A stretch of DNA of 64,000 nt from CBDDEH01 sp965226865 (lineage in GTDB: Bacteria; Chloroflexota; Dehalococcoidia; Lucifugimonadales; JAGWBF01): NCBI GenBank assembly GCA_965226865.1, contig CBDDEH010000004.1, positions 868,001-932,000 of the forward strand, written 5' to 3'. The notes beneath the pieces are model-generated. The model made no database searches, was not told the DNA's origin, and was given only the letters and a program-made list of their open reading frames with translations. The translations under genes and the position numbers were made by a program. This document shows positions 1-8,442 of this stretch, piece by piece. Each line of letters begins with the position of its first letter. Position 1 is the stretch's first letter.

Positions 1-479
1 TTGCTTGCGGTGTAGGTCGCTCCGCCGGTCGGACTGCCAATCTGGGCCGCCACCGACGTGATGTTGACTATCGACCCCCCGCCAGCCTTCCGCATTTCAG
101 GAATGACATTTTTGATACCGAAAAATGCCCCCTTGGCGTTGACCGCCATGGTAGTGTCCCATTCTTCCTCGTCGGCGTCCTCTATACGTGCGAAAACCCC
201 AATGCCAGCGTTATTTACCAGGACGTTCAGCTTTCCGTACTTACTGACCGCGGTGTTAATAGCGCTATGCCAGTCAGCCTCTTTGCTGACGTCCATATGG
301 ACAAAGGTTGAGTCGCCACCACCGTTGTTAATTTCTTTTTCAACAGCCTTACCCAGTTCATCTCGCACGTCACCAAAGACCACCCTGGCACCTTCTCTTG
401 CGAGTAAGCGCGAAGATGCCGCGCCCATACCCCTCGCACCGCCAGTGATGAGGGCTACCTTTCCGTCCATCCTTCCCAT
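1..479 (-). CDS. SDR family oxidoreductase, 3' end cut by window edge
   Basis: This is a classical short-chain dehydrogenase/reductase read leftward off the start of the window; 159 codons are visible. The N-terminal Rossmann dinucleotide motif TGGARGMG is at residues 12-19, NNAG at 89-92 and the catalytic-region serine in IVNITS near 142. The active-site Tyr (TYTAS, residue 156) is present, but the Lys codon of YxxxK loses its last base at position 1. The start at 479 was chosen because AGGAGG lies at 485-490, five bases upstream. A later in-frame ATG (MDGKVALITGG) is possible. The family performs NAD(P)-dependent oxidation or reduction of alcohols and ketones; the substrate cannot be read from the sequence. 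A second SDR (3065-3826) and an amidohydrolase lie nearby, suggesting a catabolic neighbourhood. Confidence 0.9.
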   Translation of the reverse strand, partial: MGRMDGKVALITGGARGMGAASSRLLAREGARVVFGDVRDELGKAVEKEINNGGGDSTFVHMDVSKEADWHSAINTAVSKYGKLNVLVNNAGIGVFARIEDADEEEWDTTMAVNAKGAFFGIKNVIPEMRKAGGGSIVNITSVAAQIGSPTGGATYTAS

Positions 480-619
480 ATCCGCCTCCTAGAACAACCC
501 TGGCTTCCAGGCGAACTAATATATCAGTAATCTCACACCCCCACAACGGGGCCCGTCTCGTCCCTTGAGACCGGATTCTCAATTCGTCTATCCAGCCAGT
601 GTCTTTAGTTCTCCCCTAC

Positions 620-663
620 TGTCATTGCGAGATTGCTTCAGGGCTTTGCCCTTCGCAATGACA
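620..663. repeat. Inverted repeat, TGTCATTGCGA...TCGCAATGACA
   Basis: Eleven-base arms (620-630 and 653-663) flank a 22-base loop. Inverted repeats with a TCATTGCGA core are a common dispersed type in Chloroflexota genomes, and this copy lies in the divergent gap between the SDR and the amidohydrolase. No U-run follows, so a terminator role is doubtful. The rest of the gap (480-818) shows only the promoter at 696-724. Confidence 0.6.
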
Positions 664-695
664 ATTAAAAGACCCTGCCGTCCAGCGACCACAGC

Positions 696-724
696 TTGAC
701 ACCCGCAAGCTACTAAACTAAGAT
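696..724 (+). promoter_or_regulatory. Sigma70-type promoter for the amidohydrolase gene
   Basis: A perfect -35 box TTGACA (696-701), a 17-base spacer and the -10 box TAAGAT (719-724). Transcription would begin near 731, giving a leader of about 88 bases before the ATG at 819. Confidence 0.65.
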
Positions 725-818
725 TTCCAATAGAAATTCCCCTTTTGTTCTACGTGACTGACGGGGCTTTGGTAAGAGGAAACTCATGATCTACCGTTCG
801 AATCTGGAGGCGAACTGA

Positions 819-1946
819 ATGGGATACAAGGTGATATCCGGTGACAGCCACATTGACGTGAAATACGTTCCTGGCGACATCTTTGTTAAGAATGCGCCGG
901 AGAGACTGAGGAACTTGATGCCCCAGGTCGTGCAAACCAAGGACGGACCGAGATGGTATTCGGAAGGGACCGACCTATCTGCACGTCTGTTCAACGCAAG
1001 CTTCGAGCATCTTCCCAGGGGATTCTCTCAGCGTATAGACAAAATGTACGACGTTGGTTTCTTCGACGGACCGCCCCGTCCGACTATACCGGAGCTGCGG
1101 GTCGAGGATCAGAACAGGGACGGAATAGACGCTGAAGTCATTTATGGCATTCTACACATTGCCAACTACATCGAAAGCAAAGAAATCCTGACGCTAACCT
1201 ACAAGGGCTACAACACGTGGGCTGCCGAATGGGCTAAAGCCAAACCCGATAGACTATTTCCTCTGGCCTGTATACCCAACGATGATCCTGAGGTCGCAGC
1301 GGCGGAAGTCCATCGAGTAGCAAAGTTGGGCCTTAGGGGTGGAGAATTTGCGGTCTCAACGGCTGCAAAGCCCCTGTGGCATCGGGACTGGGATCCACTG
1401 TGGGCCGCCTCTGACGAAAACGATTTTTCCATCTCCTTCCATACAACTGGTCTCGAAGTGCGAAAAGCCTCCGACGATGAGATGGCCAAAGAATATCAGG
1501 TACCATATCTCGCTACCTGGTTAACTATGTTCCAGCTCGCGGGAGCAGAGTATATGACAAGCATAATCTACTCCGGAGCTACAGAACGCTATCCGAATTT
1601 CAAGTTTGTGCTTGGCGAGTGTGGAGTGAGCTGGGTTCCTTATATTCTTGGCAGGATAGACGAAGAATACGAAGACCGGTACACCCATCTCAACTTCTCA
1701 CTCAAGCCCAGCGGGTACTGGCATCGACAAGGATACACGACATTCCAACATGAGCCGTATGCAAAAGAGCTCATTCACATCGTGGGTGAAGACAACATTA
1801 TGTGGGGTTCTGACTATCCCCACTCCGACGGTGTGTTCCCCGATTCCCAGGAAGTAATCCAAAAGGATCTAAGTGACGTGGGTGAGACGGTTCTACGGAA
1901 GCTCACAAGAGAGAACGCCGGTAACCTTTATAGGATTCTCAACTGA
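819..1946 (+). CDS. Amidohydrolase family 2 metal-dependent hydrolase
   Basis: A 375-residue TIM-barrel metal hydrolase of the amidohydrolase-2 type (relatives include ACMSD and other decarboxylases). The N-terminal metal motif is D-x-H in GDSHID (residues 8-13). Mid-protein SFHTTG supplies a candidate metal His, and the C-terminal GSDYPHSDG carries the conserved Asp that closes the site. Length is normal for the family. The ATG at 819 has GGAGG about nine bases upstream, and a consensus promoter lies at 696-724. The family hydrolyses or decarboxylates cyclic or aromatic substrates; the actual substrate is unknown. The SMP-30 lactonase and SDR downstream on the same strand suggest a small ring-cleavage or sugar/lactone catabolic cluster, which is inference. 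Confidence 0.88.
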   Translation: MGYKVISGDSHIDVKYVPGDIFVKNAPERLRNLMPQVVQTKDGPRWYSEGTDLSARLFNASFEHLPRGFSQRIDKMYDVGFFDGPPRPTIPELRVEDQNRDGIDAEVIYGILHIANYIESKEILTLTYKGYNTWAAEWAKAKPDRLFPLACIPNDDPEVAAAEVHRVAKLGLRGGEFAVSTAAKPLWHRDWDPLWAASDENDFSISFHTTGLEVRKASDDEMAKEYQVPYLATWLTMFQLAGAEYMTSIIYSGATERYPNFKFVLGECGVSWVPYILGRIDEEYEDRYTHLNFSLKPSGYWHRQGYTTFQHEPYAKELIHIVGEDNIMWGSDYPHSDGVFPDSQEVIQKDLSDVGETVLRKLTRENAGNLYRILN

Positions 1947-1986
1947 TACTACGGACTCAATCACGTTAAGATAACGAATCAGCTAG

Positions 1987-2015
1987 AATCGGAGGGGGTC
2001 ACACCCCCTCTGATT
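1987..2015. repeat. Stem-loop between amidohydrolase and SMP-30 genes
   Basis: Thirteen-base arms (1987-1999 and 2003-2015) pair completely, with one G-U, around a 3-base CAC loop. The GC-rich stem has no following T-run, so it may be an mRNA-stabilising or processing hairpin rather than a classical intrinsic terminator. Confidence 0.55.
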
Positions 2016-2062
2016 GGTATATATGGGGTCCAACCGATCTGGCCGATACGAGGGAAGTTAAC

Positions 2063-2959
2063 ATGAGCGATGACCTTTCGGGTATCTTTGATGGCGGATC
2101 GGAGCTCATAGCCACCGGTTTCGGATTCACCGAAGGCCCTTTGTGGCACCCCGATGGATTCCTATACTTCGTCGACATCAGGGTCAGCAAGCTGTTCAAG
2201 TGGACTCCGAAAAAGGGTGTCGAAGTGGTCAGGGAGAACACTAACGAAGGGAACGGCATCACCTTCGATTTGCAAGGACGTGTCGTTATGTGCGACGCCG
2301 GTGACAGGCGCATAGCCCGCGACGAGCCCGACGGCACAAGAACAGTCGTTGCAGACAGGTGGAATGGTGACAAGCGGTTCAACAAGCCGAATGACATCGT
2401 TGGGCGCTCGGACGGAACCCTCTACTTCACCGACCCTGCTTACAATGACCCTTATTGGGATGTCCCACGAGGTGAACTTGATCTCAAATTTGGCGCAGTA
2501 TTCAGCATCGCACCCGATGGGCCCGACGGATCCCATGGGAAGGTATCACTTGTGGCTGATGACATTCCCTTCCCGAATGGCCTGGCTCTCTCACCCGACG
2601 AGAGCGTAATGTATGTGGCCAATAGCTTCGACGATCGATTTATACAGGCTTACGACGTTCAGCCTGATGGTTCGTTAACTAATAGCCGTTTGTTTGGCGA
2701 CATGAACTCCAATGAGCCGGGAGTCCCTGATGGGCTAAAGGTGGATGAAGCAGGTAGGGTTTTTTGCGGAGGTTCAGGAGGCACCTGGGTGTTTGACAAG
2801 GAAGGTCAGCATCTTGGGACATTCGTCACACCTGAGGTTTGTGCCAACCTGACCTTTGGAGAACCAGACCGGCGAACGCTGTATATAACCGCTTGGACTT
2901 CGGTCTACAGAGTGCGCGTGAAGGTTCCAGGAACTAAGATCCCGTCGCTTGTAGTCTAA
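2063..2959 (+). CDS. SMP-30/gluconolactonase/LRE family protein
   Basis: A 298-residue six-bladed beta-propeller of the SMP-30/gluconolactonase family, whose members are calcium- or zinc-dependent sugar lactonases. The metal-ligand positions can be seen: Glu in FTEGPLWHPDG (about residue 24), Asn in KPNDIVG, Asn in PNGLALSPDES and Asp in VPDGLKVDEAG. No signal peptide is visible, so the enzyme is probably cytoplasmic. It starts at ATG 2063, 116 bases after the amidohydrolase, with a stem-loop between. A role opening lactones formed by the neighbouring SDR or amidohydrolase is plausible but is inference; the family also covers luciferin-regenerating and aldonolactonase activities. Confidence 0.88.
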   Translation: MSDDLSGIFDGGSELIATGFGFTEGPLWHPDGFLYFVDIRVSKLFKWTPKKGVEVVRENTNEGNGITFDLQGRVVMCDAGDRRIARDEPDGTRTVVADRWNGDKRFNKPNDIVGRSDGTLYFTDPAYNDPYWDVPRGELDLKFGAVFSIAPDGPDGSHGKVSLVADDIPFPNGLALSPDESVMYVANSFDDRFIQAYDVQPDGSLTNSRLFGDMNSNEPGVPDGLKVDEAGRVFCGGSGGTWVFDKEGQHLGTFVTPEVCANLTFGEPDRRTLYITAWTSVYRVRVKVPGTKIPSLVV

Positions 2960-3064
2960 CAATTTTCCTAGACACACCGATATCGATAAAACAGAAGACC
3001 AGCTTCGGTCCTGAACTGACTGAAGCACACCACCACTTCAAACCGTCCATCAGGAAAGCAAGGC

Positions 3065-3826
3065 ATGGCAGATAGGCTTAAGAATAAGGTGGCCATAATA
3101 ACGGGGTCATCATCGGGCATCGGGCGTGCCACGGTGCTGCGCTTTGTACAAGAAGGCGCCAAAGTGATAGGGGCTGACCGCAATCGCAGTGGTGGCGAGG
3201 AGACTCAGCAAATGGCCCTGAAGCTAACCTCTGATGTCGAGTTCGTTCCAGTGGACGTATCCAAGGCCGAACAAGTTCAAGGCTTGGTACGGCATGCCGA
3301 GGAACGGTTCGGCCGGTTGGACATCCTGGTAAACGTGGCTGGTATCTTCATCAACAGTCCCCTGCTTGCCGAGGTAGACGAGCGGGATTGGGACCTCATG
3401 ATGGCGACCAATCTTAAAGGCGTATTTCTATGCTGCAAATACACTATCCCGGTCATGCTTCGCGGTGGTGGAGGCTCCATAGTCAACATTTCCTCGCTGG
3501 CCGGTATACTGCCTGGCCCGTCACTTCCTTACAACGTGAGCAAAGCAGGTGTAATTCTTCTTACCATGTCCGCCGCCAACCAGTACAGCAGGCAAGGAAT
3601 TCGCGTTAATGCCATTGCGCCTGGGCCGGTCGATACTCCGCAGATGAGGAGCGGCTCTCGCGGTCCCGAGGGTTTCAAGACCATGGAGGCTAGAACTCCT
3701 TTGGGCCGGGCTGGGCAGCCGCAAGAGCTGGCCGACGCGATACTGTTTCTGGCCTCGGATGAATCCTCGTTTGTGACTGGGACCACCCTGGTGGTCGACG
3801 GTGGTTACATTGTAGGGTCGTTGTGA
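3065..3826 (+). CDS. SDR family oxidoreductase
   Basis: A complete classical short-chain dehydrogenase of 253 residues. Cofactor motif TGSSSGIG is at 13-20 and NVAG at 90-93. The catalytic Ser is in NISSLAG (143-144), with Tyr156 and Lys160 in the Y-N-V-S-K motif. The C-terminal DGGYIVGSL is typical of 3-oxoacyl-ACP-reductase-like and glucose-dehydrogenase-like SDRs. It is cytoplasmic and NAD(P)-dependent. It follows the lactonase by 105 bases on the same strand. The substrate is not determinable from sequence; FabG-like annotation would be over-specific. Confidence 0.9.
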   Translation: MADRLKNKVAIITGSSSGIGRATVLRFVQEGAKVIGADRNRSGGEETQQMALKLTSDVEFVPVDVSKAEQVQGLVRHAEERFGRLDILVNVAGIFINSPLLAEVDERDWDLMMATNLKGVFLCCKYTIPVMLRGGGGSIVNISSLAGILPGPSLPYNVSKAGVILLTMSAANQYSRQGIRVNAIAPGPVDTPQMRSGSRGPEGFKTMEARTPLGRAGQPQELADAILFLASDESSFVTGTTLVVDGGYIVGSL

Positions 3827-3911
3827 GTCGAAACCCCGTTACATCCAGGAATCGTATGTACATATGGGGCATCCAAACTGGGTGAACAATAATTTGATTT
3901 GTGAGTTGTAG

Positions 3912-4400
3912 ATGAAAGTCAAGCTAGCGGACCGAAAAGTGACGATTGACGCTCCGAGGGAGTTGGTTTTTCAAATGCTCAGCGCCATCGGGAAAGGGAC
4001 GCTACCTGGGGCCGATGGAGAGTCTTCCAGGGTGCTTGAGCGGGATGGGAACACAATCGTTGCCGAGTTTATGACCCCTTCAGGTAAGCGCACATATCGC
4101 ACCGTTGAGAGGGTGCATCTCTACCCACCCGAACGGATCACCTTCTGCCATCTCGAGGGACCTTTAACCTATTCAGACGAAGCATTCGATCTGATCGAGC
4201 AAGACGATGGAACAGAGCTTCGATACTGTGGGGAGATAGAATGCAGAGTACCCTTCCTTCCCGGTATGGGCTGGTTAACCGCCTTGATGTACGTAAGGCC
4301 CAAATACAATTCTGTCATCCGCGACCACATGGATGCCATCAAGATGGCCGCTGAGGCCAGGGCAGCCCGCAGCCACGTGTTTAAACGCACCAAATCATAG
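3912..4400 (+). CDS. SRPBCC (START-like) family protein
   Basis: A 162-residue protein with the pattern of a polyketide-cyclase/SRPBCC ligand-binding fold. The N-terminal strand holds VTIDAPRELVFQML, the usual start of these helix-grip domains, followed by alternating beta strands and a long C-terminal helix (DHMDAIKMAAEARAARS). No signal peptide is present. It ends eight bases before plsY, so the two are probably co-transcribed. The family binds hydrophobic ligands or modulates partner enzymes; no specific role can be assigned here. Confidence 0.75.
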   Translation: MKVKLADRKVTIDAPRELVFQMLSAIGKGTLPGADGESSRVLERDGNTIVAEFMTPSGKRTYRTVERVHLYPPERITFCHLEGPLTYSDEAFDLIEQDDGTELRYCGEIECRVPFLPGMGWLTALMYVRPKYNSVIRDHMDAIKMAAEARAARSHVFKRTKS

Positions 4401-4408
4401 GTGCAATT

Positions 4409-5023
4409 ATGGAGCCAGGTCTGATCGCCATATCTGCGGTTGTAGGGTACTTGCTGGGCTCCTTTCCTTCGGCGTATGTCGCCGGTCGAGTTACCATAGG
4501 TGTAGACATCAGGGCGGTTGGGACGGGAAACGTCGGCGCGCTCAACACCCTCCACCAGATAGGCCCCAAAGCAGCTATATTCGTATTTTTAGCGGATGTG
4601 TTGAAAGGCTCACTCGCTGTACTTGTAGCTATGGGCCTTAGCGGTTCCATTTGGGCGTGTTTCTTCGCGGCATTGGCTGTGGTGGCAGGCCACAACTGGC
4701 CCGCGTTCCTTGGCTTCCGCGGAGGTAAGGGAGCAGCAACTGTCCTGGGCGTTTCCCTGGCGTTTTTGCCATTGCTTACGCTAATCGCGCTGGCTCCATC
4801 GGTGCTGCTGGCGTGGCGTACCCGCAATGTAGTTTTCGCAGCTACCGTTGCGTTCGTGGTCCTCAATGTATTGATAGTAGCCACAGGGCAGGACTCCGTG
4901 ATGATTCTCCTCTGCCTGATGCTGGCATTTGTGGTAAGCGCTACCTATTTCGCCGCTTCCTGGCGACAGACAATTGCTGCACTGCGTCAGCGTAGGTGGG
5001 TCGATCTGTTTTCCTTTGAATAG
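4409..5023 (+). CDS. plsY: Glycerol-3-phosphate acyltransferase PlsY, copy 1
   Basis: A 204-residue polytopic membrane protein of the PlsY family, which moves the acyl group from acyl-phosphate to glycerol-3-phosphate in the first step of phospholipid synthesis. The three conserved loops are visible: GSFPSAYVAGR, GTGNVGALNT (the usual form is GSGNxGxTN) and AGHNWPAFLGFRGGKGAAT. Several hydrophobic segments span the protein, as expected. A second plsY follows 124 bases later. The two copies share all three motifs but differ at their C-termini, so this is a diverged tandem duplication. The partner PlsX is not in the window. Confidence 0.9.
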   Translation: MEPGLIAISAVVGYLLGSFPSAYVAGRVTIGVDIRAVGTGNVGALNTLHQIGPKAAIFVFLADVLKGSLAVLVAMGLSGSIWACFFAALAVVAGHNWPAFLGFRGGKGAATVLGVSLAFLPLLTLIALAPSVLLAWRTRNVVFAATVAFVVLNVLIVATGQDSVMILLCLMLAFVVSATYFAASWRQTIAALRQRRWVDLFSFE

Positions 5024-5147
5024 CGAGCCAGCCCTTGGCCACGGACCTTGGATTTTGCCCGGTTCTGATACCGATAACCGCTTCACCCGGCTCCGGTTCG
5101 AGTAACATAGTTTCGTTGACAACGGTCGGACGTAACTGAGCTAACCA

Positions 5148-5780
5148 GTGGACGCATTCCTCGCCGCATTAAGTGTAGTTCTCGCATATCTTATTGGGTC
5201 GATTCCATCCGCCTATATCCTGCTGCGTCTGGCTAAAGGGACAGATATCCGGAACGTAGGAACGGGTAACGTCGGAGCATTAAACACGTTCCATCAGATA
5301 GGGCCTGCTTGGGCAGCCTTTGTTCTCTTTGCGGATGTATCCAAGGGTGTTATCGCGGTATTACTGCCATCTTGGATAGAGGCCCCCGATTGGGCACGAT
5401 ACGTGAGCGCTTTTAGCGTCGTGGCAGGCCACAATTGGCCTGTGTTCCTTGGCTTCCGTGGGGGTAAAGGAGCGGCAACAACCCTCGGAGTAGGACTTGG
5501 GTTGGCCCCTGTCCTTGCCGCTATATCTTTCGCTCCGGTTATTCTTTCAACCGTAGCGATCCGAAAAGTCGTAATAGGAGTGGCTGGGGCTTTCGTATTG
5601 TTTAGCGTTCTGACGATAGCGACGAGCGAGTCCTGGGCGCTGATAGGCACTGGTCTCGGACTGACGGTTCTGGTGGTTGGTAATTACAAAGCCAGAACTA
5701 TCCAAGGCGGTCCGCGAGAGAAAATGGCGGGCTGTAGCGTAAATGGAAGGGGTCTCGGTCGCTATTTAAGTAGGTTATAA
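5148..5780 (+). CDS. plsY: Glycerol-3-phosphate acyltransferase PlsY, copy 2
   Basis: A second PlsY-family acyltransferase of 210 residues starting at GTG 5148. It keeps GSIPSAYILLR, GTGNVGALNTFHQIG and AGHNWPVFLGFRGGKGAAT, so the catalytic loops look intact. After the last hydrophobic segment it ends in a short basic tail unlike copy 1. The near-identical central motifs show that the copies arose by tandem duplication. One may serve a different acyl donor or be redundant; that is inference. TATAAT at 5776-5781, overlapping its end, could be a -10 box for thrS, though no good -35 accompanies it. Confidence 0.88.
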   Translation: MDAFLAALSVVLAYLIGSIPSAYILLRLAKGTDIRNVGTGNVGALNTFHQIGPAWAAFVLFADVSKGVIAVLLPSWIEAPDWARYVSAFSVVAGHNWPVFLGFRGGKGAATTLGVGLGLAPVLAAISFAPVILSTVAIRKVVIGVAGAFVLFSVLTIATSESWALIGTGLGLTVLVVGNYKARTIQGGPREKMAGCSVNGRGLGRYLSRL

Positions 5781-5814
5781 TAATTTGAAGTAATCGCTTC
5801 GTCGGAAGGAACGA

Positions 5815-7593
5815 TTGGCCAAGGCTAAGATAGACAAGGAAGCTGAAGAGCTACGGGTACTCCGGCAACGTATGCGGCACTCGGCCGCACACGTGATGGC
5901 AGAGGCTGTCATTCAACTGTTTCCGGAGGCCAAAGTCGGCATAGGACCGCCAACGGATGACGGGTTCTATTACGATTTCGAGGTTTCCAGACCGTTCACG
6001 CCCGAAGACCTGAAAAGCATCGATGATCTGATGAGGAAAACAATCGCGGCTGATTTCCCATTTGAAAGGGACGAAATCAGCCGCGAAGAGGCCCCTAAAT
6101 TGTTCATCGACCAACCCTACAAGCGTGAGCTGGTCGATGACATCCCAGAGGACGAGCTCATAAGCACCTACCAGCACGATGGGTTCACGGACCTCTGTCA
6201 GGGGCCACACGTTGAGTCCACAGGAAAGATCACGGCGTTCACGCTGCTTTCGGTGGCCGGAGCCTACTGGCGTGGTGATGAGAACCGCCCCATGCTCCAG
6301 CGAATATACGGCACGGCCTTCGAGAGTTCTGAAGCCCTCAAAGATTATCTCAAGCTGCTTGAGGAAGCCGACAGGCGAGACCATCGCCGGTTGGGGCGGC
6401 AGTTGGACCTCTATAGCGTGCATGACGAGGTCGGCCCTGGGCTGATCATCTGGCATCCCAAGGGTGGGCGGATACGCACGATCATCCAAGACTACTGGCA
6501 AGACCTCCACTACCGGAATGCCTATGATATCGTCTTCTCTCCCCATGTTGGCCGCTCCAGACTGTGGCAGACCAGCGGTCACCTGGATTTCTACAATGAA
6601 AGCATGTACTCGCCCATCGACGTTGATGGGCAGGAGTATTATGTAAAGCCCATGAACTGCCCATTCCACATCATGATCTATCGCTCAGCATTGAGAAGCT
6701 ACAGGGAGTTTCCTCTTAGACTGGCCGAGCTTGGCACCGTGTACCGCTATGAACGCAGTGGCGTTCTTCACGGACTGATGAGGGTCCGCGGCTTCACCCA
6801 AGACGATGCCCATATCTTCTGCAGTCCCGATCAAGTTGAGGATGAGGTTTTGGGCGTTCTCGACTTGACCTTTGAACTGCTGGATACCTTTGGGTTTACC
6901 GAATACGATATCTCCCTATCCACCCGACCCGAGAAATACGTTGGGGAGGTGAGCCTGTGGGAGCATGCTACTCAATCGCTGGCCAACGCGCTAAAGACAC
7001 GTGGGTTGGACTACGATCTGGATGATGGTGGAGGCGCCTTCTATGGTCCCAAGATCGACGTTAAGATCAAGGATGCTTTGGGAAGGTCATGGCAGTGCAC
7101 CACCGTGCAGTTCGACTTCAACCTGCCGGAAAGGTTCGACCTCACCTACCAGGGCTCGGATGGCTCCCAGCATAGGCCCTATATGGTACACAGAGCCATT
7201 CTTGGCTCCATTGAGCGGTTCCTGGGAGTATTGATCGAGCATTATGGCGGCGCATTCCCGCTGTGGCTCGCGCCGGTCCAGGTGGTGATCATCCCTATCG
7301 CTGATCGGCACGTCGAGTACGCTGGCCAGGTCAGGGACCAACTCGAAAGCCATGGGTTCCGGGCCGAAGTCGACGCCAAAAGTGAGCGCATGAACCTCAA
7401 GATCAGAAACGCCCAAATACAAAAAGTACCCTATATGCTGGTGGTTGGCGATGGGGAGATATCGGGTGGGACAGCGTCTGTCAGGCTCAGAAGCGGAGAA
7501 AATCTCGGACCTATTTCCGTGCCTGATTTGGTCGGCAGGCTCGATGCCGAGTTGAAGGGACGGAACGCCGGTTCTGTCCAGATTGACTTGTAA
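5815..7593 (+). CDS. thrS: Threonyl-tRNA synthetase without TGS domain
   Basis: Class II ThrRS of 592 residues, charging tRNA-Thr. The TTG start at 5815 has GGAAGGA just upstream. The protein begins almost directly with the editing (SAD) domain, HSAAH with His22 and His26, so the N-terminal TGS domain of the ~640-residue E. coli enzyme is missing. The catalytic core follows: the zinc Cys in MNCPFHIM, motif 2 around RYERSGVLHGLMRVRGF, the later zinc His in the MVHRAILGSIERF segment and motif 3. The anticodon-binding domain starts near LAPVQVVIIPIADRH. It heads the conserved thrS-infC-rpmI-rplT cluster. Confidence 0.96.
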   Translation: MAKAKIDKEAEELRVLRQRMRHSAAHVMAEAVIQLFPEAKVGIGPPTDDGFYYDFEVSRPFTPEDLKSIDDLMRKTIAADFPFERDEISREEAPKLFIDQPYKRELVDDIPEDELISTYQHDGFTDLCQGPHVESTGKITAFTLLSVAGAYWRGDENRPMLQRIYGTAFESSEALKDYLKLLEEADRRDHRRLGRQLDLYSVHDEVGPGLIIWHPKGGRIRTIIQDYWQDLHYRNAYDIVFSPHVGRSRLWQTSGHLDFYNESMYSPIDVDGQEYYVKPMNCPFHIMIYRSALRSYREFPLRLAELGTVYRYERSGVLHGLMRVRGFTQDDAHIFCSPDQVEDEVLGVLDLTFELLDTFGFTEYDISLSTRPEKYVGEVSLWEHATQSLANALKTRGLDYDLDDGGGAFYGPKIDVKIKDALGRSWQCTTVQFDFNLPERFDLTYQGSDGSQHRPYMVHRAILGSIERFLGVLIEHYGGAFPLWLAPVQVVIIPIADRHVEYAGQVRDQLESHGFRAEVDAKSERMNLKIRNAQIQKVPYMLVVGDGEISGGTASVRLRSGENLGPISVPDLVGRLDAELKGRNAGSVQIDL

Positions 7594-7660
7594 TAGGGCC
7601 TGTGATATTCTCGAATTCGTATTACTCTCAAAAAATGTTTATTGTTTTGTAAAGGGTCTC

Positions 7661-7666
7661 AGGGGG
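7661..7666 (+). promoter_or_regulatory. Shine-Dalgarno-like AGGGGG supporting an AUA start of infC
   Basis: AGGGGG lies eight bases before ATA 7675. It can pair with the 16S tail, partly through G-U pairs, and is placed correctly for initiation at 7675. No such site is correctly placed for the internal ATG at 7723. Confidence 0.45.
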
Positions 7667-7674
7667 TATAAGGA

Positions 7675-8247
7675 ATATCTAAGGAATATAGGGTTAACAC
7701 AGGCATTCGTGCACCCCAGGTAATGGTGATCGACGATGAAGGGGAGCAACTGGGCACAATACCACTCGCTCAGGCCTTAACAGTCGCCAGAGACCGCGGG
7801 CTGGATCTTGTCGAAGTAGCACCCAATGCCTCTCCTCCTGTCTGTCGGATCCTGGACTATGGTAAGCTCCGATACCTCTACGCCAAAAAGGAACGAGAAG
7901 CAAAAAAATCGCAAAAAAGCACTTCTCTGCGTGAGGTGCGGTTTAGAACCAGAATAGGTGACCACGATTTCCTTGCCAAGATGCGGAAAGTTAAGGAATT
8001 CATACAGGAAGGCTCCAAAGTCAAAGTAGCAGTGCTTTTCCGCGGACGTGAGAATGCTCACCCCCAGATAGGCGTTGTTTTGCTAAAGCGCGTTGCGGAT
8101 GAGGTACGAGAAGAGGCGCGTTTGGAGAGACCGCCTACCCTCGAGGGCAGGGCGATGTCTATCATTCTGGTGCCCGGCGCTCGAAAAACTGAGAGGAATC
8201 TCGTTGAGGTAAGCGATGCCAAAGCTCAAGACTCACAAGGGGGCTAA
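7675..8247 (+). CDS. infC: Translation initiation factor IF-3, probable AUA start
   Basis: IF-3 binds the 30S subunit and checks start-codon and initiator-tRNA pairing. The first in-frame ATG (7723) would delete the universally conserved N-terminal segment. Upstream in the same frame the sequence reads KEYRVNTGIRAPQ, the IF-3 signature, and an in-frame TAA ends at 7671. Between that stop and the RVN motif the only plausible initiator is ATA at 7675, giving 190 residues. Rare AUU/AUC/AUA starts are known for infC and underlie IF-3 autoregulation. The body includes the basic linker YAKKEREAKKSQKS and the C-terminal domain beginning KEVRFR-like (REVRFRTRIGDHD). The end overlaps rpmI by 32 bases. 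Confidence 0.9.
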   Translation: MSKEYRVNTGIRAPQVMVIDDEGEQLGTIPLAQALTVARDRGLDLVEVAPNASPPVCRILDYGKLRYLYAKKEREAKKSQKSTSLREVRFRTRIGDHDFLAKMRKVKEFIQEGSKVKVAVLFRGRENAHPQIGVVLLKRVADEVREEARLERPPTLEGRAMSIILVPGARKTERNLVEVSDAKAQDSQGG

Positions 8248-8416
8248 GGCCCGATTCCACGTTACGGGGACTGGAAAGATCATGCGCCGTAAAAGGATGA
8301 GCAGCCACCTTAGGCGCAAAAAGCCAGCGAAAGTTCGCCGACAATTTTCTGGCAAAATGGAACTGGACAAGGCCGATCTAAAAAGGATAAAACGGCTAAT
8401 ACCCAACGACGTATAA
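8216..8416 (+). CDS. rpmI: 50S ribosomal protein L35
   Basis: A 66-residue, strongly basic protein beginning MPKLKTHKGAKARFHVTGTG, diagnostic for L35. The arginine/lysine-rich stretch RRKRMSSHLRRKKPAKVRR follows, as in other L35 proteins. The ATG at 8216 lies inside the 3' end of infC, a 32-base overlap in another frame, which implies translational coupling. It is part of the 50S large ribosomal subunit. Confidence 0.96.
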   Translation: MPKLKTHKGAKARFHVTGTGKIMRRKRMSSHLRRKKPAKVRRQFSGKMELDKADLKRIKRLIPNDV

Positions 8417-8442
8417 GCACATTCACGGGTCTGGAGTGTCGA

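Noticed and set aside
58..492. Plus-strand 144-codon open frame at the left edge
   Set aside because: It is antisense to a clear SDR whose motifs (TGGARGMG, NNAG, TYTAS) and ribosome site are on the minus strand.
7723..8247. infC starting at ATG 7723
   Set aside because: It would omit the conserved RVNTGIRAP segment that is encoded in frame just upstream.
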